64,000 bases of DNA, taken from NCBI GenBank assembly GCA_965119685.1, contig OZ221971.1:1736001-1800000 (forward strand). The letters run 5' to 3'. Each line of letters opens with the position of its first letter. The stretch's first letter is position 1. The position numbers and the translations under genes are program-made. The notes under the pieces were generated by a model that worked only from the letters and a program-made list of their open reading frames with translations, made no database searches and was not told the DNA's origin. Positions 52,783-61,113 of the stretch are shown piece by piece. This DNA is from Merdibacter sp965119685 (GTDB lineage: Bacteria > Bacillota_I > Bacilli_A > Erysipelotrichales > Erysipelotrichaceae).

Positions 52783-53811
52783 TTATGCCTTCTTAGCAGC
52801 GATGATTTCTTCCTTCAATAACGGCAGGATCTCTTTGACATCACCGATGAAGCCCATATTGGCGATAGAGAAGATCTCCGCCTGCGGATCACGGTTGATC
52901 GCGATGATCATATCGGACTTCTCCATGCCGGCAACATGCTGGCAAGCGCCTGAAATACCGCATGCGATATACAGGGACGGACGCACGGTCTTTCCGGTCT
53001 GTCCAACCTGAATCGCCTTATCTGCAAAGCCATCGTCAACAACCGCACGGGATGCGCACATCTCGCCGCCCAGTTCCTCGGCTACCGCTTTTACCATATC
53101 GAGGCAATCCTCCGCACCGCGGCCGGCACCGACGAGAATATCTGCTTTCGTGATATCGACACCCTCGACCACCTTTTCGATGACCTTCTTCACAACAACC
53201 TTCGGATCCGTATCCGTCCACTTCGGTGCGAACGTTACCACTTCACCGCTTCTTGTTGCATCCGGTGCATCCATCGAGAATACGTTTGGACGAATCGTCG
53301 CCATCTGCGGACGAGTGTTCGGGCAGATGATCGTACCGAACAGGTTACCGCCGAATGTCGGACGGGTAACTAACAGCAGCGCTTCGCCCTCGGCGACCTT
53401 GCTTTGATCGATTTCGATCTTTGTCGCATCGGCAGTCAATCCGGCATTCAAGCGGGCAGCTACGCGCGGCGCCAGATCGCGTCCTAAAACGGTAGCGCCG
53501 GTCAGGAATGAATCCGGCTTATAATTGAGGATGACCTGTGTCAGGGCATCCGCATAAAACTGCGTGGAATATCCTTCCAGCAGCGCGTCATCAACAACGA
53601 TGACCTTATCCGCACCGTGTGCGATCACCTCGTTTGCCTTGTCTGTGATATTGTGTCCCAGCAGTACGCCGACAACCTGAAAGCCGAGGCTTGGAATCGA
53701 TGCGACTAACTTTCTGGCCTCCGAGATCAGCTCGTAGCCGACGTTGGCGATTTCGCCGTTCTTCTGCTCTACGAATACGTAAATGTCTTTGTATCCTTCA
53801 AATTTAGCCAT
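52783..53811 (-). CDS. etfA: Electron transfer flavoprotein, alpha subunit
   Basis: EtfA binds FAD in the C-terminal domain (GQTGKTVRPSLYIACGISGA, AINRDPQAEIFSIANMGFIGD). With EtfB and Bcd it forms the electron-bifurcating complex that couples crotonyl-CoA reduction to ferredoxin reduction. Length 342 is usual. GGAGGA lies before the ATG. Confidence 0.95.
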   Translation of the reverse strand: MAKFEGYKDIYVFVEQKNGEIANVGYELISEARKLVASIPSLGFQVVGVLLGHNITDKANEVIAHGADKVIVVDDALLEGYSTQFYADALTQVILNYKPDSFLTGATVLGRDLAPRVAARLNAGLTADATKIEIDQSKVAEGEALLLVTRPTFGGNLFGTIICPNTRPQMATIRPNVFSMDAPDATRSGEVVTFAPKWTDTDPKVVVKKVIEKVVEGVDITKADILVGAGRGAEDCLDMVKAVAEELGGEMCASRAVVDDGFADKAIQVGQTGKTVRPSLYIACGISGACQHVAGMEKSDMIIAINRDPQAEIFSIANMGFIGDVKEILPLLKEEIIAAKKA

Positions 53812-53824
53812 TGTTTTGCTCCTC

Positions 53825-54613
53825 CTATTTCGTGATGATCTGCTTTTCCTTCAAGGTCTTAGCGATCAGTTTTGCAGCCTCTGCTGCCGGCATATCATAG
53901 GTCTCGGTTTCCGCCGAAACATCCTTGGTAAAGGTTGCGTGTACTTTGGTAGGAGAACCGGCTAAGCCGACCAGACTCTCGTCGATGCCCAAATCGTCAA
54001 AGGTGAAGATCTTCACTTCCTTGGAGAAGGAATCCACGATGTCGTTGCAGTTCATGTAACGAGGCTCGTTCATGCCGCTTAACGTCGTCAGCACGCAAGG
54101 CAGCTTTGCCTCGATGATCTCCTCGCTGTCCTCTAAAGACTTCTTAACGGTGACGCTGTGATCGTTGAGCTCGATGATCTCATCGACATAGGTTACCTGC
54201 GGGATGCCCAAGCGCTCTGCCGTCTGCGGACCGACCTGCGCCGTATCACCGTCGATTGCCTGACGGCCGGCGATGATCAGATCATAGCCCAGCTTGTTGA
54301 GCGCACCGGCTAACGTCGTAGAGGTAGCGCACGTATCGGCACCGCCAAACTTGCGGTCAGTGATCAATACGCACTCATCTACGCCGCGTGCATACAGCTC
54401 TTTGAGCATCTCTGCCGCCTGCGGAGGTCCCATGGAAACGATGGTAACACTAGCGTCCATCTTCTCCTTCAGCTGCAATGCAGCCTCAACGCCTGCCAGA
54501 TCATCCGGGTTGATGATGCTTGGAACGCCGGCACGAATCAGGGTGCCGGTCACTTTGTCTACACGGATCTCTGTGGAATCCGGTACTTGTTTTACAAGAA
54601 CGATAATTTTCAT
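53825..54613 (-). CDS. etfB: Electron transfer flavoprotein, beta subunit
   Basis: EtfB begins KIIVLVKQVPDSTEIRVD, has LTDRKFGGADTCATS-like nucleotide site (ITDRKFGGADTCATS) and GRQAIDGDTAQVGPQTAERL, both conserved, and KLPCVLTTLSGMNEPRYM towards the end. It is the second gene of the butyrate operon. Confidence 0.95.
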   Translation of the reverse strand: MKIIVLVKQVPDSTEIRVDKVTGTLIRAGVPSIINPDDLAGVEAALQLKEKMDASVTIVSMGPPQAAEMLKELYARGVDECVLITDRKFGGADTCATSTTLAGALNKLGYDLIIAGRQAIDGDTAQVGPQTAERLGIPQVTYVDEIIELNDHSVTVKKSLEDSEEIIEAKLPCVLTTLSGMNEPRYMNCNDIVDSFSKEVKIFTFDDLGIDESLVGLAGSPTKVHATFTKDVSAETETYDMPAAEAAKLIAKTLKEKQIITK

Positions 54614-54646
54614 GATCTTCGTTTCCTTTCCTTATCTTCGCTTTTC

Positions 54647-55786
54647 TTACTTCAGCATTGCGCCGCTGATGACCATGCGCTGTACCTCGGAGGTTCCCTC
54701 GTAGATCTCGGTGATCTTCGCATCGCGGAACATTCTCTCTACCGGGTAATCACGCGTATAACCATAACCGCCCATCAGCTGAATAGCCTTCGTTGTCACT
54801 TCCATCGCAACCTCGGCAGCGAACAGCTTTGCCTTTGCCGCTTCTACCGAATACGGCAGGCCTTTTTCCTTCTTCATCGCCGCATCGTAAACCAGCCATC
54901 TTGCAGCATCCACCTTTACCTGCATGTCAGCCAGCTGGAACTGCGTATTCTGGAATTTAGCGATCGGACGGCCGAACTGCTTGCGGCTCTTCACGTAAGG
55001 AACGACCTCGTCGATCGCACCCTGCGCGATACCCAACGCCTGTGCGGCGATACCGATACGTCCGCCGTCCAAGGTCATCATGGCAATCTTGAAGCCCTTG
55101 CCTTCCTGACCCAGCAAATGATCCTTGCTCAAACGCACGTTGTTGAAGATCAGCTCGCTGGTTGCGCTTCCGCGGATACCCAGCTTCTTCTCGTGCTGTC
55201 CAACGGTGAAGCCCGGCATGCCCTTTTCCACGATGAATGCGGAGATGCCGTGTGTTCCCTTGGACTTATCCGTCATTGCGAAGATGATATATACGTCAGC
55301 CTCTCCGGCGTTCGTGATGAAGATCTTCGTTCCGTTGAGGATGTAATCCTCTCCGTCCTTGACAGCCGTCGTCTGCTGTCCGGCAGCATCGGTACCGGCG
55401 TTTGGCTCGGTTAATCCGAAAGCGGCCAGTTTGTTGCCCGTGCACAGATCCGGCAGATATTTCGCCTTCTGCTCCGGCGTACCGAACTGCGCAATCGGCC
55501 AAGTACCCAGTGATGTATGCGCGCTCAATACGACGCCTGTCGTACCGCACTTCTTACTGAGCTCCTCAACGGCGAGGATGTAGCACAGATAGTCTGCGCC
55601 CGCACCGCCGTACTCGCGGGAATACGGGATGCCCAGCATTTTGCATGCCTTCATCTTTTCGACGGTTTCTCTTGGGAAACGCTCTTCTTCGTCGATCTCT
55701 GCTGCAAGAGGCTTCACTTCTTTTTCAGCAAATTCAGCGAATAGCTTCTTCATCATTTGTTGTTGTTCTGTTAACATGAAGTCCAT
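54647..55786 (-). CDS. bcd: Butyryl-CoA dehydrogenase
   Basis: A flavoprotein of the acyl-CoA dehydrogenase family (379 aa) that reduces crotonyl-CoA to butyryl-CoA with EtfBA. It has FGLTEPNAGTDAAGQQT (FAD), FITNAGEADVYI, ASRWLVYDAA-like AARWLVYDAAMKKEK, QLMGGYGYTRDYPVER and the catalytic glutamate in EIYEGTSEVQ. GGAGGA lies before the ATG. As the first gene after the Rex-type operator and promoter, it leads the bcd-etfB-etfA-hbd-crt-CoA-transferase operon. Confidence 0.95.
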   Translation of the reverse strand: MDFMLTEQQQMMKKLFAEFAEKEVKPLAAEIDEEERFPRETVEKMKACKMLGIPYSREYGGAGADYLCYILAVEELSKKCGTTGVVLSAHTSLGTWPIAQFGTPEQKAKYLPDLCTGNKLAAFGLTEPNAGTDAAGQQTTAVKDGEDYILNGTKIFITNAGEADVYIIFAMTDKSKGTHGISAFIVEKGMPGFTVGQHEKKLGIRGSATSELIFNNVRLSKDHLLGQEGKGFKIAMMTLDGGRIGIAAQALGIAQGAIDEVVPYVKSRKQFGRPIAKFQNTQFQLADMQVKVDAARWLVYDAAMKKEKGLPYSVEAAKAKLFAAEVAMEVTTKAIQLMGGYGYTRDYPVERMFRDAKITEIYEGTSEVQRMVISGAMLK

Positions 55787-55854
55787 AATGTTCTCCTCCT
55801 TGAATAAATGAACCCAGATTGTGTGCCTGATTCATCTTCACATAATCCTATCTA

Positions 55855-55883
55855 ATTTTATCCTTTTCGAATACCAGCGTCAA
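55855..55883 (-). promoter_or_regulatory. Promoter of the butyrate operon
   Basis: TTGACG (55878-55883), a 17-bp spacer, then TAAAAT (55855-55860) on the minus strand. Confidence 0.8.
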
Positions 55884-55888
55884 CAACT

Positions 55889-55906
55889 TTGTTAAAATTT
55901 TAACAA
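55889..55906. promoter_or_regulatory. Rex-type operator, perfect 18-bp palindrome
   Basis: TTGTTAAAATTTTAACAA is a perfect inverted repeat and matches the Rex site form TTGTTAAnnnnTTAACAA known in clostridia. It lies five bases upstream of the -35 of the bcd promoter. Rex senses the NADH/NAD ratio and represses fermentation genes when NADH is low. Confidence 0.85.
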
Positions 55907-56510
55907 ACAAAAAAGTGTGAAACATCCGATATTTCACAAAGCGGGAAAACATGATGTCTACAAGCGGCATGTAACCGCTTTACCGATTGCAAGTGAAGCG
56001 GGAAGCGCTGTCTTTTCCCCTGTTCCTCCTGCTTTTTCAGCAATCTGTTACACCGCAGAAATGCTGATGATAACGCAGACAGGTTTTGCCCCTACGCTTC
56101 GTCCTTTCCATTTTGCAGCGTCAAAAGGACAGCCGCTCTATAGACAACTGTCCCATGCGTATCCTATTTTTTGACTTACCATATTTGATAGGGATTTACC
56201 ATATATCCTTTATGTTTTGATGGAAACCAAGAGCAGGTATACAGGAAATACTGGAATGTGTGTGAAAACCATTTTGTGGAGGAATTATCGTGATTTGCGC
56301 AATATGCTTTTTATCACTCGCAAACACTTTCTTGATTTAAACCTCGTAAAATGATACGCTCTAGCATCAAAGCTGAGAAGATGCAAGATCACTTATCCCA
56401 AGGGCAAGATATCTCTGTTTCCTGTATGCACGATACAAAAGGCGGATGGAAAGCCCTCAGTGAAAGCTCTGCATGCCGCCGCTCGTGTTTTTGCTGATGA
56501 AATGTCTCCT
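55907..56510. other. Intergenic stretch without recognisable gene
   Basis: About 600 bases between the Rex-type operator and the end of fmt. Short open frames on both strands lack ribosome sites and resemblance to known proteins. I see no tRNA or clear terminator here. Confidence 0.6.
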
Positions 56511-57449
56511 CTATGAGGTAAAGCGGGTATGCTGCCACTGCTTGCCGACGCCGTTATAAAAAGAGCGTGCATCGGTGCGCTTCTTTCCCTCCAGCTGTAT
56601 CTCATCGACAAGCAAATATCCCCCATCTACGGCGATGGCAATTCCCCCATCGATCATTCCCGCACATTCTCCGATCGCTAACGAATGGGACGCCACCCGC
56701 TTGCGTACGCTGTGCAGCTTGACCTTTTTGCCGTCATGATACACATAGCCTACCGGGAAAGGAATCAATCCCCGCGCTTGATTGTACACATCGCGCAAAG
56801 GACGGTGAAGATCGATCTTCTCCTCCTGTGGAGTAATCGCATAAGCAAAGCTCGCTTCCTTCTCGTCTTGCTCAACAAACTGCGCCGTTCCATCAAAAAT
56901 GCTCGGCAACTCTTCGATGAGCAGTTTTGCGCCGGCCTCTGCCAGCTTATCAAACAGCACTCCCGCCGTATCCTCCTCGCCGATGGACACCTGGCGCTGT
57001 GCCATTACCGCCCCGGCATCCATCTGTTTCACCATCCGCATCAAAGACATGCCGGTGATCGTTTCACCGTTGATAATCGCCTTATGCACCGGCGCACCCC
57101 CGCGCAGCTTCGGTAACAGCGACGCATGCAGATTTATTGCACCATAGCGAGGATGCTGCAGCAGCGGCTCGGGAATGAACTGTCCATAGGCGCAGGTGAC
57201 GATCAAGTCCGCTTCCACGTCCATGATCGCATCGTATTCCTCACGGATATGCTGAGGCTGAAACAGCGCTAAGTGTTGTGTGAGCGCATAGCTTTTCACC
57301 GCCGACATCGTCAGCTGCTGTTTTCTGCCGCTTTTGCGGTCAGGCTGGGTGACGACGAGTACGACATCATAATTTTCCCTGACGAGCGCCTCGAGTATGA
57401 CTTTGGCGATCGGCGGCGTACCCATAAAGATGATTTTCTGTTTTTTCAT
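56511..57449 (-). CDS. fmt: Methionyl-tRNA formyltransferase
   Basis: It formylates initiator Met-tRNA with 10-formyltetrahydrofolate. IIFMGTPPIAKVILEAL starts at residue 5; the catalytic region INLHASLLPKLRGGAPVHKA (Asn and His) and MKQMDAGAV-like VKQMDAGAVMAQ (Asp) follow; the C-terminal OB-like domain begins near residue 205. Length 312. ATG at 57449 with GGAAGTGAG upstream. Confidence 0.94.
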   Translation of the reverse strand: MKKQKIIFMGTPPIAKVILEALVRENYDVVLVVTQPDRKSGRKQQLTMSAVKSYALTQHLALFQPQHIREEYDAIMDVEADLIVTCAYGQFIPEPLLQHPRYGAINLHASLLPKLRGGAPVHKAIINGETITGMSLMRMVKQMDAGAVMAQRQVSIGEEDTAGVLFDKLAEAGAKLLIEELPSIFDGTAQFVEQDEKEASFAYAITPQEEKIDLHRPLRDVYNQARGLIPFPVGYVYHDGKKVKLHSVRKRVASHSLAIGECAGMIDGGIAIAVDGGYLLVDEIQLEGKKRTDARSFYNGVGKQWQHTRFTS

Positions 57450-57483
57450 ATTCTCACTTCCGATTTCTCTTGTTATTATACAC

Positions 57484-57768
57484 TCATACAAAGAGAGCTG
57501 TAAAGAAATCAGTCAGCGCAAGCGTGCCAAAGCCGACGCCTTCGATGATCATTTGACTCAAGGAGAGGGCAAGTGACGACGCTTTATTCTCCTCCACCGC
57601 ATAAAAGCTTTCCTCTTGGCCCGTCTCTTCCCATGGAGCATCCCTATGCAGCTGATGCTCAAACTCTTCGATGCGCGTATCCACATCAATGCCGGGATCG
57701 CTCTTCAAAGAGGAGCCGATGATCACTAACAGCACGATCAGCGCCGCATCCGCCAAAAATCGTTTCAT
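57484..57768 (-). CDS. Small membrane protein in the yqxA position
   Basis: A 94-residue protein with an N-terminal hydrophobic helix (LADAALIVLLVIIGSSL), an acidic middle segment and a C-terminal hydrophobic stretch (IIEGVGFGTLALTDFFTALFV). In Bacillus the small gene yqxA follows spoIIP; this gene has the same place, so it is probably the counterpart, but the sequence alone does not prove it. It starts 14 bases after spoIIP. Confidence 0.65.
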   Translation of the reverse strand: MKRFLADAALIVLLVIIGSSLKSDPGIDVDTRIEEFEHQLHRDAPWEETGQEESFYAVEENKASSLALSLSQMIIEGVGFGTLALTDFFTALFV

Positions 57769-57782
57769 CGTCCGCCTCCTTT

Positions 57783-58634
57783 TTAATATAGATAGACGTC
57801 GATGCCGGAAGCAAGCAGAGCGATGGAATTTTCGACCTCCTCAAACGTATTGTTGTTGGAGCCGACCTCCACTAAAATCATGTGCTCGCTCATATCCTGA
57901 TTATAATATGCCTCCCGCACCATCGTCGTTTTCATTATACCGGGCTGGAGCTGTTCGATGTTGTCGTATAAAGTCTCAGAGATTTCTTTGCTTTGCGCGC
58001 TGTGCTGACTGAGTCCGCCGACGACAAACATCATGCGGGCATAGCTTTTGCCATTGATCGTTACATAGCTGCTCTCTCTGGGAACGGCGTCACGGTGAAA
58101 GTCGATAATCAGGTCGAAAGGGCCGTAATTGACCAGCACATCATTTAAAAAGTTGGCGGAAACTTGATAGCTGTCATTATAATTCAGTCCGTTATCTTTC
58201 ATGTATGAGGCGAAAGAATTGGTCTCTACCACCACCTCATAGCCTTTCTCCTCCAGCAGCGAGCCTAATAGCTTAGCGCCGTCCAGCACGGTTTTATCAT
58301 CGAGATATTCTTCGCTTTGATGTGTGTCATAGATGTATATGCGTTTTTTATCCGTGGTCTTGTCTTCGATCTGCGGAACGCTGATCGGCTCGTCAAAGGT
58401 GGAGATCGTCTGCTGGAGGGCGCTGTCGTCATGCCCCTCCTGTTTTGGCAGTGAAAGGACGTTCAGCTGACTTTTCAGTGAAAAACTTTGTGTATTGCTT
58501 TCTTGCCTGACGACAAACAGATTTAAAAAATGACTGTCCTCAATCAGCTGGCGCATGCCGTCCAAAAACGGTGTACACCACAAAAAGAGTATCAATACGG
58601 CCAGTTTTAACACGATTTTCAGACTGTTTCGCAC
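57783..58634 (-). CDS. spoIIP: Stage II sporulation protein P (peptidoglycan hydrolase)
   Basis: SpoIIP is an amidase/endopeptidase of the engulfment machinery. After a membrane anchor (LKIVLKLAVLILFLWC) come the catalytic domain motifs IYIYDTHQSEEY (His), DLIIDFHRDAVPR (His) and EVGSNNNTFEE (Glu). Length 283 is short of Bacillus SpoIIP (401), as the N-terminal region is reduced. The start is GTG with GGAGGTGGAG upstream. It follows gpr after 49 bases, the Bacillus gene order. Confidence 0.93.
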   Translation of the reverse strand: MRNSLKIVLKLAVLILFLWCTPFLDGMRQLIEDSHFLNLFVVRQESNTQSFSLKSQLNVLSLPKQEGHDDSALQQTISTFDEPISVPQIEDKTTDKKRIYIYDTHQSEEYLDDKTVLDGAKLLGSLLEEKGYEVVVETNSFASYMKDNGLNYNDSYQVSANFLNDVLVNYGPFDLIIDFHRDAVPRESSYVTINGKSYARMMFVVGGLSQHSAQSKEISETLYDNIEQLQPGIMKTTMVREAYYNQDMSEHMILVEVGSNNNTFEEVENSIALLASGIDVYLY

Positions 58635-58683
58635 GACTCCACCTCCACATTGGGATGGTATGCAAAAGATCTGTCAGTTATTC

Positions 58684-59547
58684 CTAGAGCTGTTCAAAGC
58701 CGGGGTGAAAGGCGCGGTTGAGCGCAGCGGAGAGGATGGTGCTCAGATGGGGCAGTTCTTCATCCATCGCCTTTGGTGTCATTGTTAAATCAAAATCCTT
58801 TGGTATGTAATCAGGCAGCGGCTGTTGTTTTTCAAAAAACATTTCCTCAAGCACAGCACGGATGCTGGTGACCGTTGCGACTCCCAAAGCGATGACCGGG
58901 ACATGCAGCGTCTGTTCATCGATGGGGCGGCGGTGGTTTCCGATACCGCTGCCGGGCTGTATGCCGGTGTTGCTGATCTGGATAACGCGGTTGATCCGCT
59001 TCAAATGACGGGTGGCGAGCGCATCGACGGCAACGATCAAATCCGGTGCATACCCCTGTGCGACCTGCTCGATGATCGCACTGCTCTCCAGTCCGGTCTG
59101 TCCCATCACGCCCGGCGTCAGCACCGCCACATTGCGCGTTCCTTGTAGCCAGTCTGTATCTTTTTGCGCATAGAGGTGCGCCGTCACCATCAGTTCTCCC
59201 ATCACCTGCACCCCCAGCGCATCGCTGATGATCTCACGGTTTCCAAGTCCGACCGCTAAAATGCGCGTGATCTCGCAAGGGCATTGACGCATCAGTTCTT
59301 CCATCGTTTCCCGCACTGCCGCAATCAGTTCCCTTCTCTGATCACGATCGGACAGCGAATCAAAGGAAATGCTGATATAATCCCCCGGCGGCTTTTGCAG
59401 CGGATTGTGCGGATCGTGGACGCAAATATGGCTGACACGTACAAAGCGTCCCTCTTTGCGCGTATGCGTATATCCCTGCGCCTGCTCCTCTTCGATCAGC
59501 AGTTCATCGGCAAAATCGGTATGCGCCATGGCACGGTATTCGTTCAT
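58684..59547 (-). CDS. gpr: Germination protease Gpr
   Basis: It degrades small acid-soluble spore proteins at germination. The propeptide region MAHTDFADEL has the SASP-like cleavage site. LAVGLGNREIISDALGVQV, GVMGQTGLESSAII and DALATRHLKRINRVIQISNT are family hallmarks. At 287 residues it is shorter than Bacillus Gpr (368) but complete by motif order. A CATACTA element upstream fits forespore expression. Confidence 0.94.
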   Translation of the reverse strand: MNEYRAMAHTDFADELLIEEEQAQGYTHTRKEGRFVRVSHICVHDPHNPLQKPPGDYISISFDSLSDRDQRRELIAAVRETMEELMRQCPCEITRILAVGLGNREIISDALGVQVMGELMVTAHLYAQKDTDWLQGTRNVAVLTPGVMGQTGLESSAIIEQVAQGYAPDLIVAVDALATRHLKRINRVIQISNTGIQPGSGIGNHRRPIDEQTLHVPVIALGVATVTSIRAVLEEMFFEKQQPLPDYIPKDFDLTMTPKAMDEELPHLSTILSAALNRAFHPGFEQL

Positions 59548-59565
59548 CGTTCATCACCTATTGCT

Positions 59566-59572
59566 TAGTATG
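59566..59572 (-). promoter_or_regulatory. Possible sigma-G -10 (CATACTA) of gpr
   Basis: CATACTA on the minus strand, 19 bases before the gpr start, identical to the element before spoVAC. A GCAAT word lies about 18 bases further upstream as a weak -35. Confidence 0.55.
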
Positions 59573-59591
59573 GCTTTTTTTTCGCTTATTA

Positions 59592-59620
59592 TTGCTTTTT
59601 CATTTCAGGTTTGCTATAAT
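59592..59620 (+). promoter_or_regulatory. Promoter of rpsT
   Basis: TTGCTT (59592-59597), a 17-bp spacer, then TATAAT (59615-59620). Divergent from gpr. Confidence 0.85.
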
Positions 59621-59657
59621 TTACGAGCATTGAAAAGAAAATGGGAGGTGTTCACAC

Positions 59658-59921
59658 ATGCCACAGATCAAATCACAGAAAAAGCGCGTAAAGACAAACA
59701 ACAAACGACACTTAGCAGTTGTTTCTCAGAAGTCTGCTCTGAAGACAGCGATCAAGAAAGTGTTAAACGCTGTTGAAGCAAATGATAAGGACGCTGCTGT
59801 TGCTGCATACACGGAAGCATGCTCTAAGCTGGATAAGGCGGTTGTCAAGGGTCTGCATCACAAGAACTATGCAAACCGTCAGAAATCACGTTTGAGCAAG
59901 GCTGTTAACAGCATTGCATAG
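59658..59921 (+). CDS. rpsT: Ribosomal protein S20
   Basis: An 87-residue basic helical protein of the small subunit. It starts MPQIKSQKKRVKTNNKR and ends HKNYANRQKSRLSKAVNSIA, as in all S20 proteins. GGGAGG precedes the ATG. It has its own promoter and terminator; the adjacency to gpr and holA is that of Bacillus. Confidence 0.97.
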   Translation: MPQIKSQKKRVKTNNKRHLAVVSQKSALKTAIKKVLNAVEANDKDAAVAAYTEACSKLDKAVVKGLHHKNYANRQKSRLSKAVNSIA

Positions 59922-59923
59922 AA

Positions 59924-59948
59924 TGGCCGGATAACCGGCTTTTTCTTT
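59924..59948 (+). terminator. Terminator of rpsT
   Basis: GCCGG-ATAA-CCGGC followed by TTTTTCTTTT, four bases after the stop. Confidence 0.85.
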
Positions 59949-60108
59949 TACCCGAAGTTCCCCTGTTTTTAGCGAGGTGGCGGCATGGCAATCCGCGCTG
60001 CATGGTTCTTTGGTCATTCGTTTTACGCTCTTTCAGCGCTTATGGACAGGCGATTTTTTCGTATTTGCTGCATCCAAAGGGCTGTCGTGTACAAAAGGAT
60101 AAAATAGA

Positions 60109-60150
60109 AAAAGACCGCCGACGCTCTCCCGTATAAAAAGCGCAAACGGT
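60109..60150 (-). terminator. Terminator of the comEA-comEC-holA operon
   Basis: GACCG pairs with CGGTC, with an inner GCGC-containing stem, and TTTTTC follows on the minus strand, just after the holA stop. Confidence 0.6.
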
Positions 60151-60154
60151 CACA

Positions 60155-61108
60155 TCATCGTTTCATCCCCGCCGCCTGCAATAAATACAGCTCAAAGCCT
60201 AGCTTCTTATCGATCATTCCGCCTTTGATTCGTTGATCCAGATCGGCTAATTGCCTGAGCTGCTGCAACAAAGCTGCGGCGCTATGAGCGTAACACTGTT
60301 CCATCGTCACCTGCACGCGATAAGGATGCGCCTGTAACCGCGAGACGATCCCCTGCTTGCTGAGACCTTCATTCATCAGCGTCCTGACCTGAAACAGAAA
60401 ACGAAACTGAGCGGCCAATGTGGCGATCAAATAGATCGGGTCCATCTGTTGGGCATCCAGGTCCCGCCAGAGCCGAAAGGCCTTTTGCGCACGCTGTGCC
60501 AAAAGCGCATCTGCCAGATCGAATACATTGTCATCCAATGTGCGCGTCGTCAGTTCCCTGACGAGAGAAGCATCGATATGCCCGCCGTACAGTGACAGCT
60601 TTGCTAACTCGTTTTCGATGACGCTGATCTCCGAAGGGAGCCTTTGCGCCAGCAGCGCTTCCGCCTGTGCATCGATATCGATGGCATAGGAAGTGATCAG
60701 CGAGTGAATGACCGCCTTTTTGTCATGCTCGCTGATGCGGGAACACACGATGCTCTTGCAGTTCGCAATGAGCGTCTTCACCGCCTTTTTGCGCTGATCC
60801 AGCTTTGCAGCAACGCAGCTGAGAATGAGCGTTGTCGAGGGCAGCGGCTGCTTGATATAGGCTAACAGTGAAGTCAAATCATATCCGGTGGTATCCTTTG
60901 CGCTTAAAAAGGTCGCGTTTTTCACATGTACCACCTTATGCTCGTCAAAGAAAGGAATGCTCTGCACATCTTCCAGAATCACCTTCAGATCGCTTTGCTG
61001 GGCATCATACAGCGAGACCTGCGCCATCGTCAGTCCCAAGCCCTCAACGATTTGGCGTACTTTCTTGTGCATCGTCGCCGTTTCCTCCCCATAGAGTATG
61101 TAATTCAT
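60155..61108 (-). CDS. holA: DNA polymerase III delta subunit
   Basis: The clamp-loader subunit HolA (317 residues) opens the beta clamp. It has YILYGEETATMHKKVRQIV at the start, the AAA-like VQSIPFFDEHKVVHVKN and the C-terminal collar (FRLWRDLDAQQMDPIYLIA, FELYLLQAAG). ATG at 61108 is chosen because AGGTGATG is correctly spaced for it; an ATG three codons earlier is too close. It overlaps or abuts comEC, as in Bacillus. Confidence 0.93.
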   Translation of the reverse strand: MNYILYGEETATMHKKVRQIVEGLGLTMAQVSLYDAQQSDLKVILEDVQSIPFFDEHKVVHVKNATFLSAKDTTGYDLTSLLAYIKQPLPSTTLILSCVAAKLDQRKKAVKTLIANCKSIVCSRISEHDKKAVIHSLITSYAIDIDAQAEALLAQRLPSEISVIENELAKLSLYGGHIDASLVRELTTRTLDDNVFDLADALLAQRAQKAFRLWRDLDAQQMDPIYLIATLAAQFRFLFQVRTLMNEGLSKQGIVSRLQAHPYRVQVTMEQCYAHSAAALLQQLRQLADLDQRIKGGMIDKKLGFELYLLQAAGMKR

Positions 61109-61113
61109 AAGCA

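Noticed and set aside
55917..56174. 85-residue plus-strand frame upstream of the butyrate operon
   Set aside because: No ribosome site; compositional shadow.
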